Shown here in pieces: positions 24,583 through 36,646 of a DNA stretch of 64,000 nt; the stretch's first letter is position 1; each line of letters opens with the position of its first letter. Location: positions 1 to 64,000 of the forward strand of contig NZ_BBJF01000011.1 of assembly GCF_000739735.1 (NCBI RefSeq). Reading direction: 5' to 3'. The notes under the pieces are model-generated. The model had not been told where the DNA came from and searched no databases. It worked only from the letters and a program-made list of their open reading frames with translations. Source of the stretch: Paraburkholderia ginsengisoli NBRC 100965 (lineage in GTDB: Bacteria; Pseudomonadota; Gammaproteobacteria; Burkholderiales; Burkholderiaceae). The position numbers were made by a program, and so were the translations under genes.

Positions 24583-26073
24583 TTACTGAGGCAACGGCAG
24601 CTTCGATTGCGCAACGTGGGAGAGGAGGTTTTCCACGGATACGTGCATCACATCGGTAAAGGGCTTCGGATACAGGCCCATGAACAGCGTCAGTGCGGCG
24701 AGCACTGCCAGCATGAAAAATTCGCGACGGCTGATGTCGACGAGGCTCTTCACGTGATCGTTGGCGATCGCGCCGAAGTACACGCGCTTGTACATCCACA
24801 GCGTGTAGGCCGCGCCGAGAATCAGCGTGACCGCCGCACCGCCGGCGATCCAGAAGTTGTACTGGACCGCAGCCAGAATCACCATGAACTCACCGACGAA
24901 CCCGGAGGTGCCCGGCAAGCCGCAGTTGGCCATCGAGAACAGCATCGCGAACGCGGCGAACTTCGGCATCACGTTGACGACACCGCCATAATCGGCGATC
25001 TGACGCGAGTGCATACGGTCGTACAGCACGCCGATGCTCAGGAACATCGCGCCCGACACGAAGCCGTGCGAGATCATCTGCACGATCGCGCCTTCCACAC
25101 CGAGCTGGTTGAAGATGAAGAAGCCGAGCGTGACGAAACCCATGTGCGCGATCGACGAATACGCGACCAGCTTCTTCATGTCGGTCTGCACCATCGCGAC
25201 CAGGCCGATGTAGATCACCGCGATCAGCGAAAGCGTGATGACAACCGGCGCCAGAAAATGGCTCGCATCAGGCGTAATCGGCAGCGAGAAGCGCAGGAAA
25301 CCGTACGCGCCCAGCTTCAGCATGATCGCGGCCAGCACGACCGAGCCGCCAGTCGGCGCTTCCACGTGCGCGTCGGGCAACCACGTATGCACCGGCCACA
25401 TCGGCACCTTCACGGCGAACGCCATGAAGAACGCGATAAAAAGCAACACCTGCGGCGTCATCGCGATCTGCGCGTGCTGCCACGTCGCGAGGTCGAACGT
25501 GCCGGTCTCGACGTACAGGTACAGCAACGCGACCAGCATCAGCAGCGAGCCCATCAGCGTGTACAGGAAGAACTTGAACGCCGCGTACACGCGGTTCGCC
25601 CCGCCCCACACGCCGATGATGATGTACATCGGGATCAGCGTCGCTTCGAAGAACACGTAGAACAGCATGCCGTCGGCCGAGCTGAACACGCCGACCATAA
25701 TGCCCGACAGGATCAGGAACGCCGCGAGGTACTGCGCGACGTTCTTCGTAATCACTTCCCACGCGGCGATCACGACGATCACCGTGATCAATGCGGTCAA
25801 CACGACGAACCACATCGAGATGCCGTCGACACCCAGGTGGTACGTGATATTGAAGCGCTCGATCCAGCTCGCCTTTTCGACGAACTGCAGATCGGCGGTG
25901 CTCGAATCGAAACCGGTGATCAGCGGGATCGTCACGACGAAGCTGACGACCGAGCCGATTAGCGCGATCCAGCGCGCGGGACCCGGGTTCCGGTCGGAAC
26001 CCACAGCCAGAACCAGAAGACCGACGAGGATCGGTAACCAGATTGCGGTACTGAGAATCGGATAAGCGTGCAT
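24583..26073 (-). CDS. nuoM: NADH-quinone oxidoreductase subunit M
   Basis: A 496-residue antiporter-like subunit of complex I. FYVFFEATLIPMYIIIGVWGG contains the conserved Glu, KVPMWPVHTWLPDAHVEAPT the channel Lys and the quinone-antiporter signature, and KKLVAYSSIAHMGF the second conserved Lys. Fourteen predicted helices match the family. It lies between nuoL and nuoN with gaps of 14 and 25 bases. Confidence 0.97.
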   Translation of the reverse strand: MHAYPILSTAIWLPILVGLLVLAVGSDRNPGPARWIALIGSVVSFVVTIPLITGFDSSTADLQFVEKASWIERFNITYHLGVDGISMWFVVLTALITVIVVIAAWEVITKNVAQYLAAFLILSGIMVGVFSSADGMLFYVFFEATLIPMYIIIGVWGGANRVYAAFKFFLYTLMGSLLMLVALLYLYVETGTFDLATWQHAQIAMTPQVLLFIAFFMAFAVKVPMWPVHTWLPDAHVEAPTGGSVVLAAIMLKLGAYGFLRFSLPITPDASHFLAPVVITLSLIAVIYIGLVAMVQTDMKKLVAYSSIAHMGFVTLGFFIFNQLGVEGAIVQMISHGFVSGAMFLSIGVLYDRMHSRQIADYGGVVNVMPKFAAFAMLFSMANCGLPGTSGFVGEFMVILAAVQYNFWIAGGAAVTLILGAAYTLWMYKRVYFGAIANDHVKSLVDISRREFFMLAVLAALTLFMGLYPKPFTDVMHVSVENLLSHVAQSKLPLPQ

Positions 26074-26087
26074 TAGTGTCCCTCGCC

Positions 26088-28166
<2,079 letters not shown>

Positions 28167-28183
28167 AACCGCTTTTCCTGAAA

Positions 28184-28489
28184 TTAACCTTTGAGCTGAT
28201 CGAGATCCTCGACATTGATCGTGTCGAGGCTACGGAACAGGGTCACCAGAATTGCGAGGCCGATCGCCGCTTCCGCCGCTGCAACCGTCAGCACGAAGAA
28301 GACGAAGATCTGGCCATGCACGTCGCCGAGGTAGTGCGAGAACGCGACGAAATTGGTGTTCACCGCGAGCAGCATCAGTTCGATCGCCATCAGGATGATG
28401 ATGACGTTGCGGCGGTTCAGGAAAATGCCGACGACGCTGATCGCAAACAGGATCGCGCCGAGCACAAGGTAATGAGCAAGGGTCAACAT
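28184..28489 (-). CDS. nuoK: NADH-quinone oxidoreductase subunit K
   Basis: A 101-residue membrane subunit of complex I with three helices. Conserved features are FLNRRNVIIILMAIELMLLAVN, which carries the membrane Glu (E36-type) of the proton path, and a second Glu in AAAEAAIGLAIL (E72-type). The length is that of the family. It sits 20 bases after nuoJ and 17 before nuoL. Confidence 0.97.
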   Translation of the reverse strand: MLTLAHYLVLGAILFAISVVGIFLNRRNVIIILMAIELMLLAVNTNFVAFSHYLGDVHGQIFVFFVLTVAAAEAAIGLAILVTLFRSLDTINVEDLDQLKG

Positions 28490-28509
28490 GATTTCTATCT
28501 CCTGTCCGC

Positions 28510-29196
28510 TCAGCTGTTCTTGGCAGAGGCCTGCTCGGCCGCTGCCGCCGCTGCGGCGGCTTCTTCTGCCGCGACGGTTGCCGCGGTTTTTTCCGACGCC
28601 ATCTTCACGACGCGCACACGGTCCTGCGCACGCACCTTGACCTGCTGACTGACGTTCTGGCGCTTGCTGTCTTTCTTGTGGCTCGTGGTCAGCGCGATTG
28701 CCGCGATGATTGCCACCAGCAGCACGAGGCCGGCGATTTCGAACGCGAAGATGTAGTCGGTGTAGATGACCTTGCCGATCAGGCGGGTGTTCGACCAGTC
28801 GCCCATGCCGTTCGCGGCCGCCGCCGTGTCACGCAGCGCGGTGCTCGTCGCGCCGTAACCGTGCCACAGGATCAGCGCGGTTTCGATCACGATGATCGCG
28901 CCCACCAGCGTGGCCATCGGCACGAAGCGTTTGAAGTCCTTGCGCAGCACGTCGAGATTGATGTCCAGCATCATCACGACGAACAGGAACAGCACCATCA
29001 CCGCGCCGACGTAGACCAGCACCAGCAGGATCGCGAGGAACTCGGCCTCCAGCAGCATCCAGATCGCCGCTGCGTTGAAGAACGCCAGCACCAGAAACAG
29101 TGCGGACGACACCGGGTTGCGCGAGGTGATCACCTTCAGCCCCGAGACAACCAGGAGCAGCGCGAAGATGTAGAACAGTACGGTCGTGAATTCCAT
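28510..29196 (-). CDS. nuoJ: NADH-quinone oxidoreductase subunit J
   Basis: A 228-residue membrane subunit of complex I. Five hydrophobic helices include LVYVGAVMVLFLFVVMMLD, the pi-bulge helix that changes on quinone reduction. The C-terminal 30 residues are an alanine-rich tail (EEAAAAAAAAEQASAKNS) that E. coli NuoJ (184 aa) lacks. It is separated from nuoI by an unusually long 214-base gap. Confidence 0.96.
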   Translation of the reverse strand: MEFTTVLFYIFALLLVVSGLKVITSRNPVSSALFLVLAFFNAAAIWMLLEAEFLAILLVLVYVGAVMVLFLFVVMMLDINLDVLRKDFKRFVPMATLVGAIIVIETALILWHGYGATSTALRDTAAAANGMGDWSNTRLIGKVIYTDYIFAFEIAGLVLLVAIIAAIALTTSHKKDSKRQNVSQQVKVRAQDRVRVVKMASEKTAATVAAEEAAAAAAAAEQASAKNS

Positions 29197-29410
29197 GATT
29201 ACCGGTTCATCGTTAGGCCATCGTCAGGCATTGTTCTTTGGCACGCGTGCTTGGCAAAAGCGGAAGACCGCCAGAACCGCCACACAGGTGCGCCGTGCCG
29301 CGGCGTTCGGGCCGCGGCGCTCGGCCCGACAACAGGCCGTGTTACTGCTTTGGGTGCCGCCTCTACTGCTGCGTTTCCCGCTGCGTTTATTGCATCAGCC
29401 GGGAAGCGCT

Positions 29411-29899
29411 TCAACGATACGGTGCGTCGGCTGCCTTGTTCGCAGCGATCTCTGCTTCGTAGCGATCGCCGACGGCCAGCAGCATGTCTTTCGTGAAGTA
29501 CAGATCGCCACGCTTTTCACCGTGATACTCGAGAATGTGCGTCTCGACGATCGAATCGACCGGGCAGCTTTCTTCGCAGAAGCCGCAGAAGATGCACTTG
29601 GTCAGGTCGATGTCGTAGCGCGTCGTGCGACGGGTGTTGTCCGCACGCGTTTCCGATTCGATCGTGATCGCGAGCGCCGGGCACACCGCCTCGCACAGCT
29701 TGCATGCGATGCAGCGCTCTTCGCCGTTCTCATAGCGGCGCAGCGCATGCAGACCGCGGAAACGCGGCGAGATCGGGGTCTTCTCTTCCGGAAACTGCAC
29801 GGTCACCTTGCGCTGGAACGTATAACGTCCGGTCAGCGCGAGGCCCTTGAGCAGTTCCGTCAGGAAGAAGGTCTTGAAAAAGTTTTGGATTGCGGTCAT
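29411..29899 (-). CDS. nuoI: NADH-quinone oxidoreductase subunit I
   Basis: A 162-residue iron-sulfur subunit. Two classical 4Fe-4S motifs, CIACKLCEAVCP and CIFCGFCEESCP, hold clusters N6a and N6b, which relay electrons from NuoG to NuoB. The N-terminal amphipathic segment anchors it on NuoH. It lies 15 bases after nuoH; downstream is the 214-base spacer before nuoJ. Confidence 0.97.
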   Translation of the reverse strand: MTAIQNFFKTFFLTELLKGLALTGRYTFQRKVTVQFPEEKTPISPRFRGLHALRRYENGEERCIACKLCEAVCPALAITIESETRADNTRRTTRYDIDLTKCIFCGFCEESCPVDSIVETHILEYHGEKRGDLYFTKDMLLAVGDRYEAEIAANKAADAPYR

Positions 29900-29914
29900 G
29901 GGTTCATCCGCCCT

Positions 29915-30979
29915 TTATTTCCAGATATTCAACGGCGACATGATCCAGAAGCCGACCACCACTAGCCACACCACGCAGACCGGAATGAAGACTTTCCAGC
30001 CCAGACGCATGATCTGGTCATAGCGATAGCGCGGGAATGTGGCACGCGCCCAGATGAACACCGACAGCAGGAAGAAAACCTTGAGGACGAGCCAGAAGAT
30101 GCCCGGGATAAACGACAGAAACCCGAACGGGGCGCTCCAGCCACCAAGGAACAGTGTTGCAGCCAACGCCGAGATCACGATCATGTTGATGTACTCGGCG
30201 AGGAAGAACAGCGCGAACGCCATACCCGAGTAATCGATCATGTGGCCCGCGACGATTTCCGACTCGCCTTCCACCACGTCGAACGGGTGACGGTTCGTTT
30301 CAGCGATGCCCGAGATGAAGTACACGACGAACATCGGCAACAGCGGCAGCCAGTTCCACGACAGGAAGTTCAGGCCGTGCGACGCGAAGAAGCCGTGTTC
30401 TTGCGAACCGACGATGCCCGACAGGTTCAGCGTGCCGGCCGTCATCAGCACGACGACGAGCGCGAAGCCCATCGAGATTTCGTACGAGACCATCTGCGCC
30501 GCAGCGCGCATCGCGCCGAGGAACGCGTACTTCGAGTTCGACGCCCAGCCGGCCAGAATCACGCCGTACACGCCGATCGACGAGATGGCCATCGCGTACA
30601 GCAGACCCGCGTTGATGTCGCCGAGCACCGCGCCCGCCTGGAACGGAATCACCGCCCAGACCGCAAAGGCCGGTACCACCACCATGATCGGCGCGATCAG
30701 GTAAATCCAGCGGCTCGCCTGCGCCGGCTGAATCACTTCCTTCAGCAGCAGCTTCAGCACGTCGGCGATCGGCTGCAAAAGACCTGCGGGGCCGACGCGG
30801 TTCGGGCCGAGACGCACGTGCATCCAGCCAATCAGCTTACGCTCCCAGAGAATCAGGTAAGCGACGCACAGCAGGATCACGACGGCTACCACCAGGATGC
30901 GCACCAGCGCCCACACCGTGGGCCATGCCACACCGAGAAGCTGGGTGCCGCCCGAGTTGATCGTATCGAACAAGCTCAT
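29915..30979 (-). CDS. nuoH: NADH-quinone oxidoreductase subunit H
   Basis: A 354-residue membrane subunit that forms the quinone chamber with NuoB and NuoD. Eight hydrophobic helices are seen, with the conserved WERKLIGWMHVRLGPNRVGP, GLLQPIADVLKLLLKE, and the EGESEIVAGHMIDYSGM loop that carries the acidic residues of the E-channel. Its start follows the stop of nuoG with no gap. Confidence 0.97.
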   Translation of the reverse strand: MSLFDTINSGGTQLLGVAWPTVWALVRILVVAVVILLCVAYLILWERKLIGWMHVRLGPNRVGPAGLLQPIADVLKLLLKEVIQPAQASRWIYLIAPIMVVVPAFAVWAVIPFQAGAVLGDINAGLLYAMAISSIGVYGVILAGWASNSKYAFLGAMRAAAQMVSYEISMGFALVVVLMTAGTLNLSGIVGSQEHGFFASHGLNFLSWNWLPLLPMFVVYFISGIAETNRHPFDVVEGESEIVAGHMIDYSGMAFALFFLAEYINMIVISALAATLFLGGWSAPFGFLSFIPGIFWLVLKVFFLLSVFIWARATFPRYRYDQIMRLGWKVFIPVCVVWLVVVGFWIMSPLNIWK

Positions 30980-33313
30980 TTACGCCTTCTCCACCAGCAG
31001 TTCACCGAACAGGCTGCCCAGCGCTGCACCGGCAGGCGTAGCCGCCGATACGCGGACGACCGTCTCCGCAAGATTCGCGTCGCGCACGGCCGGCAACTGC
31101 ACCGATTGCTCGCCCTGGCGCACGCGCACTGCGTCGCCTTCCTTCAAACCCAGTTTGTCGAACAGCGCGGCCGGCAAGCCGACCGAGTTCGCCGCGCGTG
31201 CCGCCGCGGTGAGGTGCAGCGAATCCGCGCGACGCACCATCGCGTCGGCGTGGTAGATCGGCACGTTGGCGATGCGCTCGAACTTGCCTTCCGCCGCTTT
31301 CGCCGTCTTGCCGCGTGCGACCGCCACGCCCGTCTTGTTCGACAGACGCGACGTGAGTTCGCCGTCGCCGAGAGCGGCCACGCGAACTTCTTCCGCCGTG
31401 TCGAATTCGAAACCCGGCGCGCCGAGCAGGCTGCCCAGCACGCGCAACACCTTCCATGCCGGACGCGTGTCGCCCAGCGGACGCACGACACCGTTGAACG
31501 TCTGCACCGTACCTTCGGCGTTGACGAACGTACCGGCTGTTTCCGTGAACGGTGCGATCGGCAGCAGCACGTCCGCGTATTCGGCGCCGATCTGGAACGG
31601 CGACATCACCACGACCATTTCGGCTTGCTTCAGCGCGGCCAGAGCCTGCGCCGGATTGACCGTGTCGAATTCCGGCTCGAGGTTGAGCAGCACATAACCC
31701 TTGCGCGGTTGCTCGAATACTTCGCGCGCATTCAGACCACCCTCGCCCGGCAGTGCGTTCACGAGATGCGCGCCAACCGTGTTGGCCGCTTCCGTGAGGA
31801 AGCCGAGCGTTGCACCGGTTGCGTCCGCGATCCACTGCGCAGCGGCGTGAATGACCGCGAAGTCCGGATGACGAATCGCGCCGTTGCCGAGCAGCACGAG
31901 GCGGCGCTCACCGGTAGCGAGCGACTTCGCCACCTGCTTGTTGGCGTCCGTAGGCGACGTGCCGGCGAACGCTTCCGGCAATGCGACGCCGTTGGCTTCC
32001 GAAATTGCACCGGCGATACCGGCCAGCGCGTCGAGCCATGCCGACGGCGCCGCGACCACGCGTTGTGCTTGCGGAATCAATGCGTCGTCGCCGGTCGCTT
32101 GCACGAGCGTGAGCTTCGCGCCGTTCTTCGCCGCCTGGCGCAGACGCGCTGCAAACAGCGGATGATCGCGACGCAGGTCCGAACCGATCACCAGTGCGGA
32201 GTCGACGTTCGACAGATCGGCGATGCTCGTACCCAGCCACGGCGCACCGTTGACCGGCGAGGAGAAATCCGACTGGCGCAGACGGAAGTCGACGTTCGGC
32301 GTGCCGACCGCTTGCGCGAGCTGCTTCAACAGGAACAGTTCTTCGACGGTGCTGTGGGCGCTACCGAGCGCGGCCAGCGCGTTCGCGCCGTGGTCGCCCT
32401 TGATGCCCTTCAGCCCCTTGACAACGTACTCGAGCGCGGTCTGCCAGTCGGTCTCGACCCACTTGCCGCCTTGCTTGAGCATCGGCTGCGTCAGACGCTC
32501 AGGACTGTTCAGCGCTTCATACGAGAAGCGGTCCTTGTCCGAGATCCAGCATTCGTTGATGGATTCGTTTTCGAACGGCAGAACCCGCATCACGCGATTG
32601 TTCTTCACTTGCACCACGAGATTCGCGCCGACGGAATCGTGCGGGCTCACCGACTTGCGGCGCGACAGTTCCCACGTGCGGGCACTGTAGCGGAACGGCT
32701 TGCTGGTCAGCGCACCCACCGGGCACAGGTCGATCATGTTGCCCGACAGTTCGGAGTCGACCGTCTTGCCGACAAACGACGTGATTTCCGAATGCTCGCC
32801 GCGGCCCAGCATGCCGAGTTCCATCACGCCGGCCACTTCCTGGCCGAAACGGACGCAACGCGTGCAGTGGATGCAACGCGACATCTCTTCCATCGAGATC
32901 AGCGGGCCGACGTTCTTGTGGAACACCACGCGCTTTTCTTCGCTATAGCGCGACGCCGACTTGCCGTAGCCCACGGCCAGATCCTGCAACTGGCACTCGC
33001 CGCCCTGGTCGCAGATCGGGCAATCCAACGGGTGGTTGATCAGCAGAAATTCCATCACGGCTTGCTGGCCCTTCACGGCCTTGTCCGACTTGGTGCGCAC
33101 GATCATGCCCGCCGACACCGGCGTCGCGCATGCGGGCACGGCCTTCGGCATCTTCTCGACATCGACCAGACACATCCGGCAGTTGGCCGCAATCGACAGC
33201 TTCTTGTGATAGCAGAAGTGAGGAATGTACGTGTCGACCTTATGCGCAGCCTGGATCACCATGCTGCCTTCAGGCACCTCTACTTTCTTGCCGTCTATTT
33301 CAAGTTCAACCAT
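30980..33313 (-). CDS. nuoG: NADH-quinone oxidoreductase subunit G
   Basis: A 777-residue iron-sulfur subunit. An N-terminal 2Fe-2S domain (CYHKKLSIAANCRMC) is followed by the His-Cys 4Fe-4S motif (HPLDCPICDQGGECQLQD) and a further CIHCTRCVRFG domain. A large molybdopterin-oxidoreductase-like domain, which does not bind the cofactor, completes it. It carries electrons from NuoF toward NuoI. The ATG at 33313 is preferred over the TTG at 33322, since AAGGAAG lies about ten bases before it. It is directly joined to nuoH. Confidence 0.96.
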   Translation of the reverse strand: MVELEIDGKKVEVPEGSMVIQAAHKVDTYIPHFCYHKKLSIAANCRMCLVDVEKMPKAVPACATPVSAGMIVRTKSDKAVKGQQAVMEFLLINHPLDCPICDQGGECQLQDLAVGYGKSASRYSEEKRVVFHKNVGPLISMEEMSRCIHCTRCVRFGQEVAGVMELGMLGRGEHSEITSFVGKTVDSELSGNMIDLCPVGALTSKPFRYSARTWELSRRKSVSPHDSVGANLVVQVKNNRVMRVLPFENESINECWISDKDRFSYEALNSPERLTQPMLKQGGKWVETDWQTALEYVVKGLKGIKGDHGANALAALGSAHSTVEELFLLKQLAQAVGTPNVDFRLRQSDFSSPVNGAPWLGTSIADLSNVDSALVIGSDLRRDHPLFAARLRQAAKNGAKLTLVQATGDDALIPQAQRVVAAPSAWLDALAGIAGAISEANGVALPEAFAGTSPTDANKQVAKSLATGERRLVLLGNGAIRHPDFAVIHAAAQWIADATGATLGFLTEAANTVGAHLVNALPGEGGLNAREVFEQPRKGYVLLNLEPEFDTVNPAQALAALKQAEMVVVMSPFQIGAEYADVLLPIAPFTETAGTFVNAEGTVQTFNGVVRPLGDTRPAWKVLRVLGSLLGAPGFEFDTAEEVRVAALGDGELTSRLSNKTGVAVARGKTAKAAEGKFERIANVPIYHADAMVRRADSLHLTAAARAANSVGLPAALFDKLGLKEGDAVRVRQGEQSVQLPAVRDANLAETVVRVSAATPAGAALGSLFGELLVEKA

Positions 33314-33441
33314 GATGGTCAATCTTCCTTAACCTGTTACCGCTCAATCGTTCGCCTGTTCATCGCCCGTGTCAGGCGATGAATCCCGCGGTTGACGTGT
33401 TCGTCTGGTGGTTATCTGGTGAGCCAGCCCAGCTGGCCAAC

Positions 33442-34770
33442 TCAAGCGGCCACTGTTTCCGTCGCCGCCGCCGCGCCGGCGTGACCGCCAACGAGACAAT
33501 GCTTATGGGCGACGTGATATTCGAATTCGTCCCAGTAGTGCTTGAGCATGCCGCGAACCGGCATGGCCGCTGCATCGCCGAGCGCACAAATCGTGCGGCC
33601 CATGATGTTTTCGGCGACCGAGTTCAACAGATCCAGATCTTCCGGACGCCCGAGCCCATGCTCGATACGATGGACGACGCGGTACAGCCAGCCCGTGCCT
33701 TCACGGCAAGGCGTGCATTGACCGCACGACTCTTCGTAATAGAAATACGACAGGCGCAGCAGCGAACGCACCATGCAGCGCGTCTCGTCCATCACGATGA
33801 CCGCGCCCGAGCCGAGCATCGAGCCAGCCTTGGCGATCGAGTCGTAATCCATGTCGGTCTGCATCATCATCTCGCCCGGAATCACCGGCGCCGATGAACC
33901 GCCAGGAATCACGGCCTTGATCTTCTTGCCGCCGCGGATGCCGCCGGCGAGTTCCATCAGCGTGGCGAACGGTGTGCCGAGCGGAATTTCATAGTTGCCC
34001 GGACGCTCGACGTCGCCCGACACCGAGAAAATCTTCGTGCCGCCGTTGTTCGGCTTGCCGATTTCGAGGTAATTCTGCGGACCGATCGCGAGCAGGAATG
34101 GCACTGCGGCGAACGTCTCGGTGTTGTTGATCGTGGTCGGCTTGCCGTACACGCCGAAGCTCGCCGGGAACGGCGGCTTGAAGCGCGGCTGGCCTTTCTT
34201 GCCTTCCAGCGATTCGAGCAGCGCGGTTTCTTCGCCGCAGATGTAGGCGCCGTAACCGTGATGCGCATGCAGTTCGAACGAGAAGCCCGAACCCATGATG
34301 TTTTCGCCAAGGAATCCGGCGCGGCGAGCTTCGTCCAACGCCTGTTCAAAGCGCCGATAGACTTCGAAGATTTCGCCGTGGATATAGTTGTAGCCGACCG
34401 TAATGCCCATCGCGTACGCGCCGATGGCCATGCCTTCAATCAGCGAGTGCGGATTGAAGCGCAGGATGTCGCGGTCCTTGAACGTGCCCGGTTCGCCCTC
34501 GTCCGAATTGCAAACGAGGTACTTCTGCCCCGGGAACTGACGCGGCATGAAGCTCCACTTCAGACCAGTCGGGAAGCCCGCACCGCCACGGCCGCGCAGA
34601 CCCGACGCCTTGACGTCGGCGATCACCTGCTCGGGCGGAATCTTTTCTTCCAGAATGCGGCGCAGCTGGGCGTAACCGCCGCGCGCCACATAGTCTTCGA
34701 GATGCCAATTGTCGCCGTTCAGGCCGGCGAGAATCAGCGGTTTGATGTGACGATCGTGTAAAGACGTCAT
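33442..34770 (-). CDS. nuoF: NADH-quinone oxidoreductase subunit F
   Basis: A 442-residue subunit that binds NADH and FMN. GRGGAGFPTGLKWSFMP is the NADH/FMN glycine-rich site, CNSDEGEPGTFKDRD contacts FMN, and CGQCTPCREGTGW plus a later Cys binds the 4Fe-4S cluster N3. The ATG at 34770 overlaps the nuoE stop by four bases (ATGA). The 128-base gap to nuoG shows no gene. Confidence 0.97.
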   Translation of the reverse strand: MTSLHDRHIKPLILAGLNGDNWHLEDYVARGGYAQLRRILEEKIPPEQVIADVKASGLRGRGGAGFPTGLKWSFMPRQFPGQKYLVCNSDEGEPGTFKDRDILRFNPHSLIEGMAIGAYAMGITVGYNYIHGEIFEVYRRFEQALDEARRAGFLGENIMGSGFSFELHAHHGYGAYICGEETALLESLEGKKGQPRFKPPFPASFGVYGKPTTINNTETFAAVPFLLAIGPQNYLEIGKPNNGGTKIFSVSGDVERPGNYEIPLGTPFATLMELAGGIRGGKKIKAVIPGGSSAPVIPGEMMMQTDMDYDSIAKAGSMLGSGAVIVMDETRCMVRSLLRLSYFYYEESCGQCTPCREGTGWLYRVVHRIEHGLGRPEDLDLLNSVAENIMGRTICALGDAAAMPVRGMLKHYWDEFEYHVAHKHCLVGGHAGAAAATETVAA

Positions 34771-35252
34771 TTCGAAAGTTCCTCGAGCAGCTGGTCGATC
34801 TTCGCGCGGCTCATGAAGCTGCACATGCGATGGTTGTTCACCAGCATCACCGGCGCGTCGCCGCACGACCCCATACACTCACCTTCTTTCAAGGTGAACT
34901 TGCCGTCGGGCGTGGTTTCGCCGAAGTCGATGCCGAGCTTCTGCTTCAGGTATTCAGCGGCGCTGTCGGAACCGCCGTCCGGGCCGAGCTGGCACGGCAG
35001 GTTCGTGCAGAGCGTGATCTTGTGCTTGCCGACCGGCGAGGTCTCGTACATCGTGTAGAAGGTAGCCACCTCCTGCACGGCGACCGCCGGCATGCCGAGA
35101 TAGTCCGCGACGAACTGCATGAGTTCGGGCGACAGCCAGCCATGCTCTTCCTGAGCAACGGCCAACGCCGACATCACGGCGGACTGTTTCTGATCGGCGG
35201 GATACTTCGCGATCGCACGATCGATTTCTTTCAGGCCTTCAGCTGAGATCAT
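34767..35252 (-). CDS. nuoE: NADH-quinone oxidoreductase subunit E
   Basis: A 161-residue thioredoxin-like 2Fe-2S subunit. Ligands appear as CTNLPC and CMGSCG, the N1a cluster set. It makes up the NADH dehydrogenase module with NuoF and NuoG. The start MISAEGLKEIDRAIAKYP at 35252 matches relatives. A TTG at 35273 is an alternative, but its AGGAA is too close. Its end overlaps nuoF by four bases. Confidence 0.95.
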   Translation of the reverse strand: MISAEGLKEIDRAIAKYPADQKQSAVMSALAVAQEEHGWLSPELMQFVADYLGMPAVAVQEVATFYTMYETSPVGKHKITLCTNLPCQLGPDGGSDSAAEYLKQKLGIDFGETTPDGKFTLKEGECMGSCGDAPVMLVNNHRMCSFMSRAKIDQLLEELSK

Positions 35253-35383
35253 TTTCAGACACGACTCTTTCAATTCCTACCGAACGAAAACCCGTCGCTC
35301 ACATCATGCTGCGACAGACCCGGCGTTCCTTTGCTTGACGCGCGCTTCGGTGCAATCTGAAGACACGCGCCGATGAATACGTC

Positions 35384-36637
35384 CTAGCGATCCACTTCGC
35401 CGAACACGATGTCCTGCGTGCCGATGATCGTCACGGCGTCGGCGATCATGTGACCACGCGCCATTTCGTCCAGCGAGGACAGGTGCGCGTAGCCCGGCGC
35501 GCGGATCTTCAGGCGATACGGCTTGTTGGCGCCGTCCGAGATCAGATAGATGCCGAACTCGCCCTTCGGATGCTCGACCGCCGCGTACGCTTCGCCTTCC
35601 GGAACATGGAAGCCTTCCGTGAAGAGCTTGAAGTGGTGAATCAACTCTTCCATGTTCGACTTCATGCCGACGCGCGACGGCGGCGCAACCTTGTGATTGT
35701 CGATCATCACCGGGCCCGGATTCTTGCGCAGCCACTCAATGCACTGTTTCACGATCCGCGTGGATTGGCGCATTTCTTCGACACGCACCAGATAGCGGTC
35801 ATAGCAGTCACCGTTCACGCCGACCGGGATGTCGAAATCGAGCTTGTCGTAGACCTCGTACGGCTGCTTCTTGCGCAGATCCCACTCGATACCCGAGCCG
35901 CGCAGCATCGCGCCGGTCATACCGAGTTGCAGCGCGCGTTCCGGACTGACCACGCCGATACCGACCAGGCGTTGCTTCCAGATCCGGTTGTCGGTGAGCA
36001 ACGTCTCGTATTCGTCGACGCACTTCGGAAAACGCGTGAAGAAGTCGTCGATGAAGTCGAGCAGCGAACCCTGGCGGTTCTCGTTCATCTTCGACAAGGC
36101 CTTCGCATTGCGAATCTTCGAAGCCTTGTATTGCGGCATCGCGTCCGGCAGATCGCGATAGACGCCACCCGGACGATAGTAGGCCGCGTGCATCCGTGCG
36201 CCGGATACCGCTTCGTACACATCCATCAGATCTTCGCGTTCGCGGAACGCATACAGGAACACCGCCATTGCACCGACGTCGAGCGCGTGTGCGCCGATCC
36301 ACATCAGGTGGTTCAGCACGCGCGTGACTTCGTCGAACATCACGCGGATATATTGCGCACGCACCGGCACGTCGATGCCGAGCAGCTTCTCGATCGCCAT
36401 CACGTAGCCGTGCTCGTTGACCATCATCGACACGTAGTCGAGACGGTCCATGTACGGCACGGACTGGATGAACGTCTTGGTTTCAGCGAGCTTTTCAGTC
36501 GCGCGATGCAGCAGACCGATGTGCGGATCGGCGCGCTGGATGACTTCGCCGTCGAGTTCGAGCACGAGGCGCAGCACACCGTGTGCTGCCGGATGCTGAG
36601 GGCCGAAGTTGAGCGTGTAATTCTTGATCTCTGCCAT
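35384..36637 (-). CDS. nuoD: NADH-quinone oxidoreductase subunit D
   Basis: A 417-residue 49-kDa-type subunit of the quinone module. FGPQHPAAHGVLRLVLELDGE near the N-terminus carries the His-loop that borders the quinone site, followed by HIGLLHRATEKLAE and PYMDRLDYVSMM with the conserved Tyr. The last residue is Arg (FGEVDR), as in the family. NuoC and NuoD are separate here, unlike the E. coli fusion. The gap to nuoE is 131 bases. Confidence 0.97.
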   Translation of the reverse strand: MAEIKNYTLNFGPQHPAAHGVLRLVLELDGEVIQRADPHIGLLHRATEKLAETKTFIQSVPYMDRLDYVSMMVNEHGYVMAIEKLLGIDVPVRAQYIRVMFDEVTRVLNHLMWIGAHALDVGAMAVFLYAFREREDLMDVYEAVSGARMHAAYYRPGGVYRDLPDAMPQYKASKIRNAKALSKMNENRQGSLLDFIDDFFTRFPKCVDEYETLLTDNRIWKQRLVGIGVVSPERALQLGMTGAMLRGSGIEWDLRKKQPYEVYDKLDFDIPVGVNGDCYDRYLVRVEEMRQSTRIVKQCIEWLRKNPGPVMIDNHKVAPPSRVGMKSNMEELIHHFKLFTEGFHVPEGEAYAAVEHPKGEFGIYLISDGANKPYRLKIRAPGYAHLSSLDEMARGHMIADAVTIIGTQDIVFGEVDR

Positions 36638-36646
36638 GGCGTTCTC

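Noticed and set aside
30242..33382. A 1046-codon open frame on the + strand across nuoG and nuoH
   Set aside because: It is antisense to two clear complex I genes, is rich in Arg, His and Gln as expected of a shadow frame in GC-rich DNA, and has no recognisable domain.
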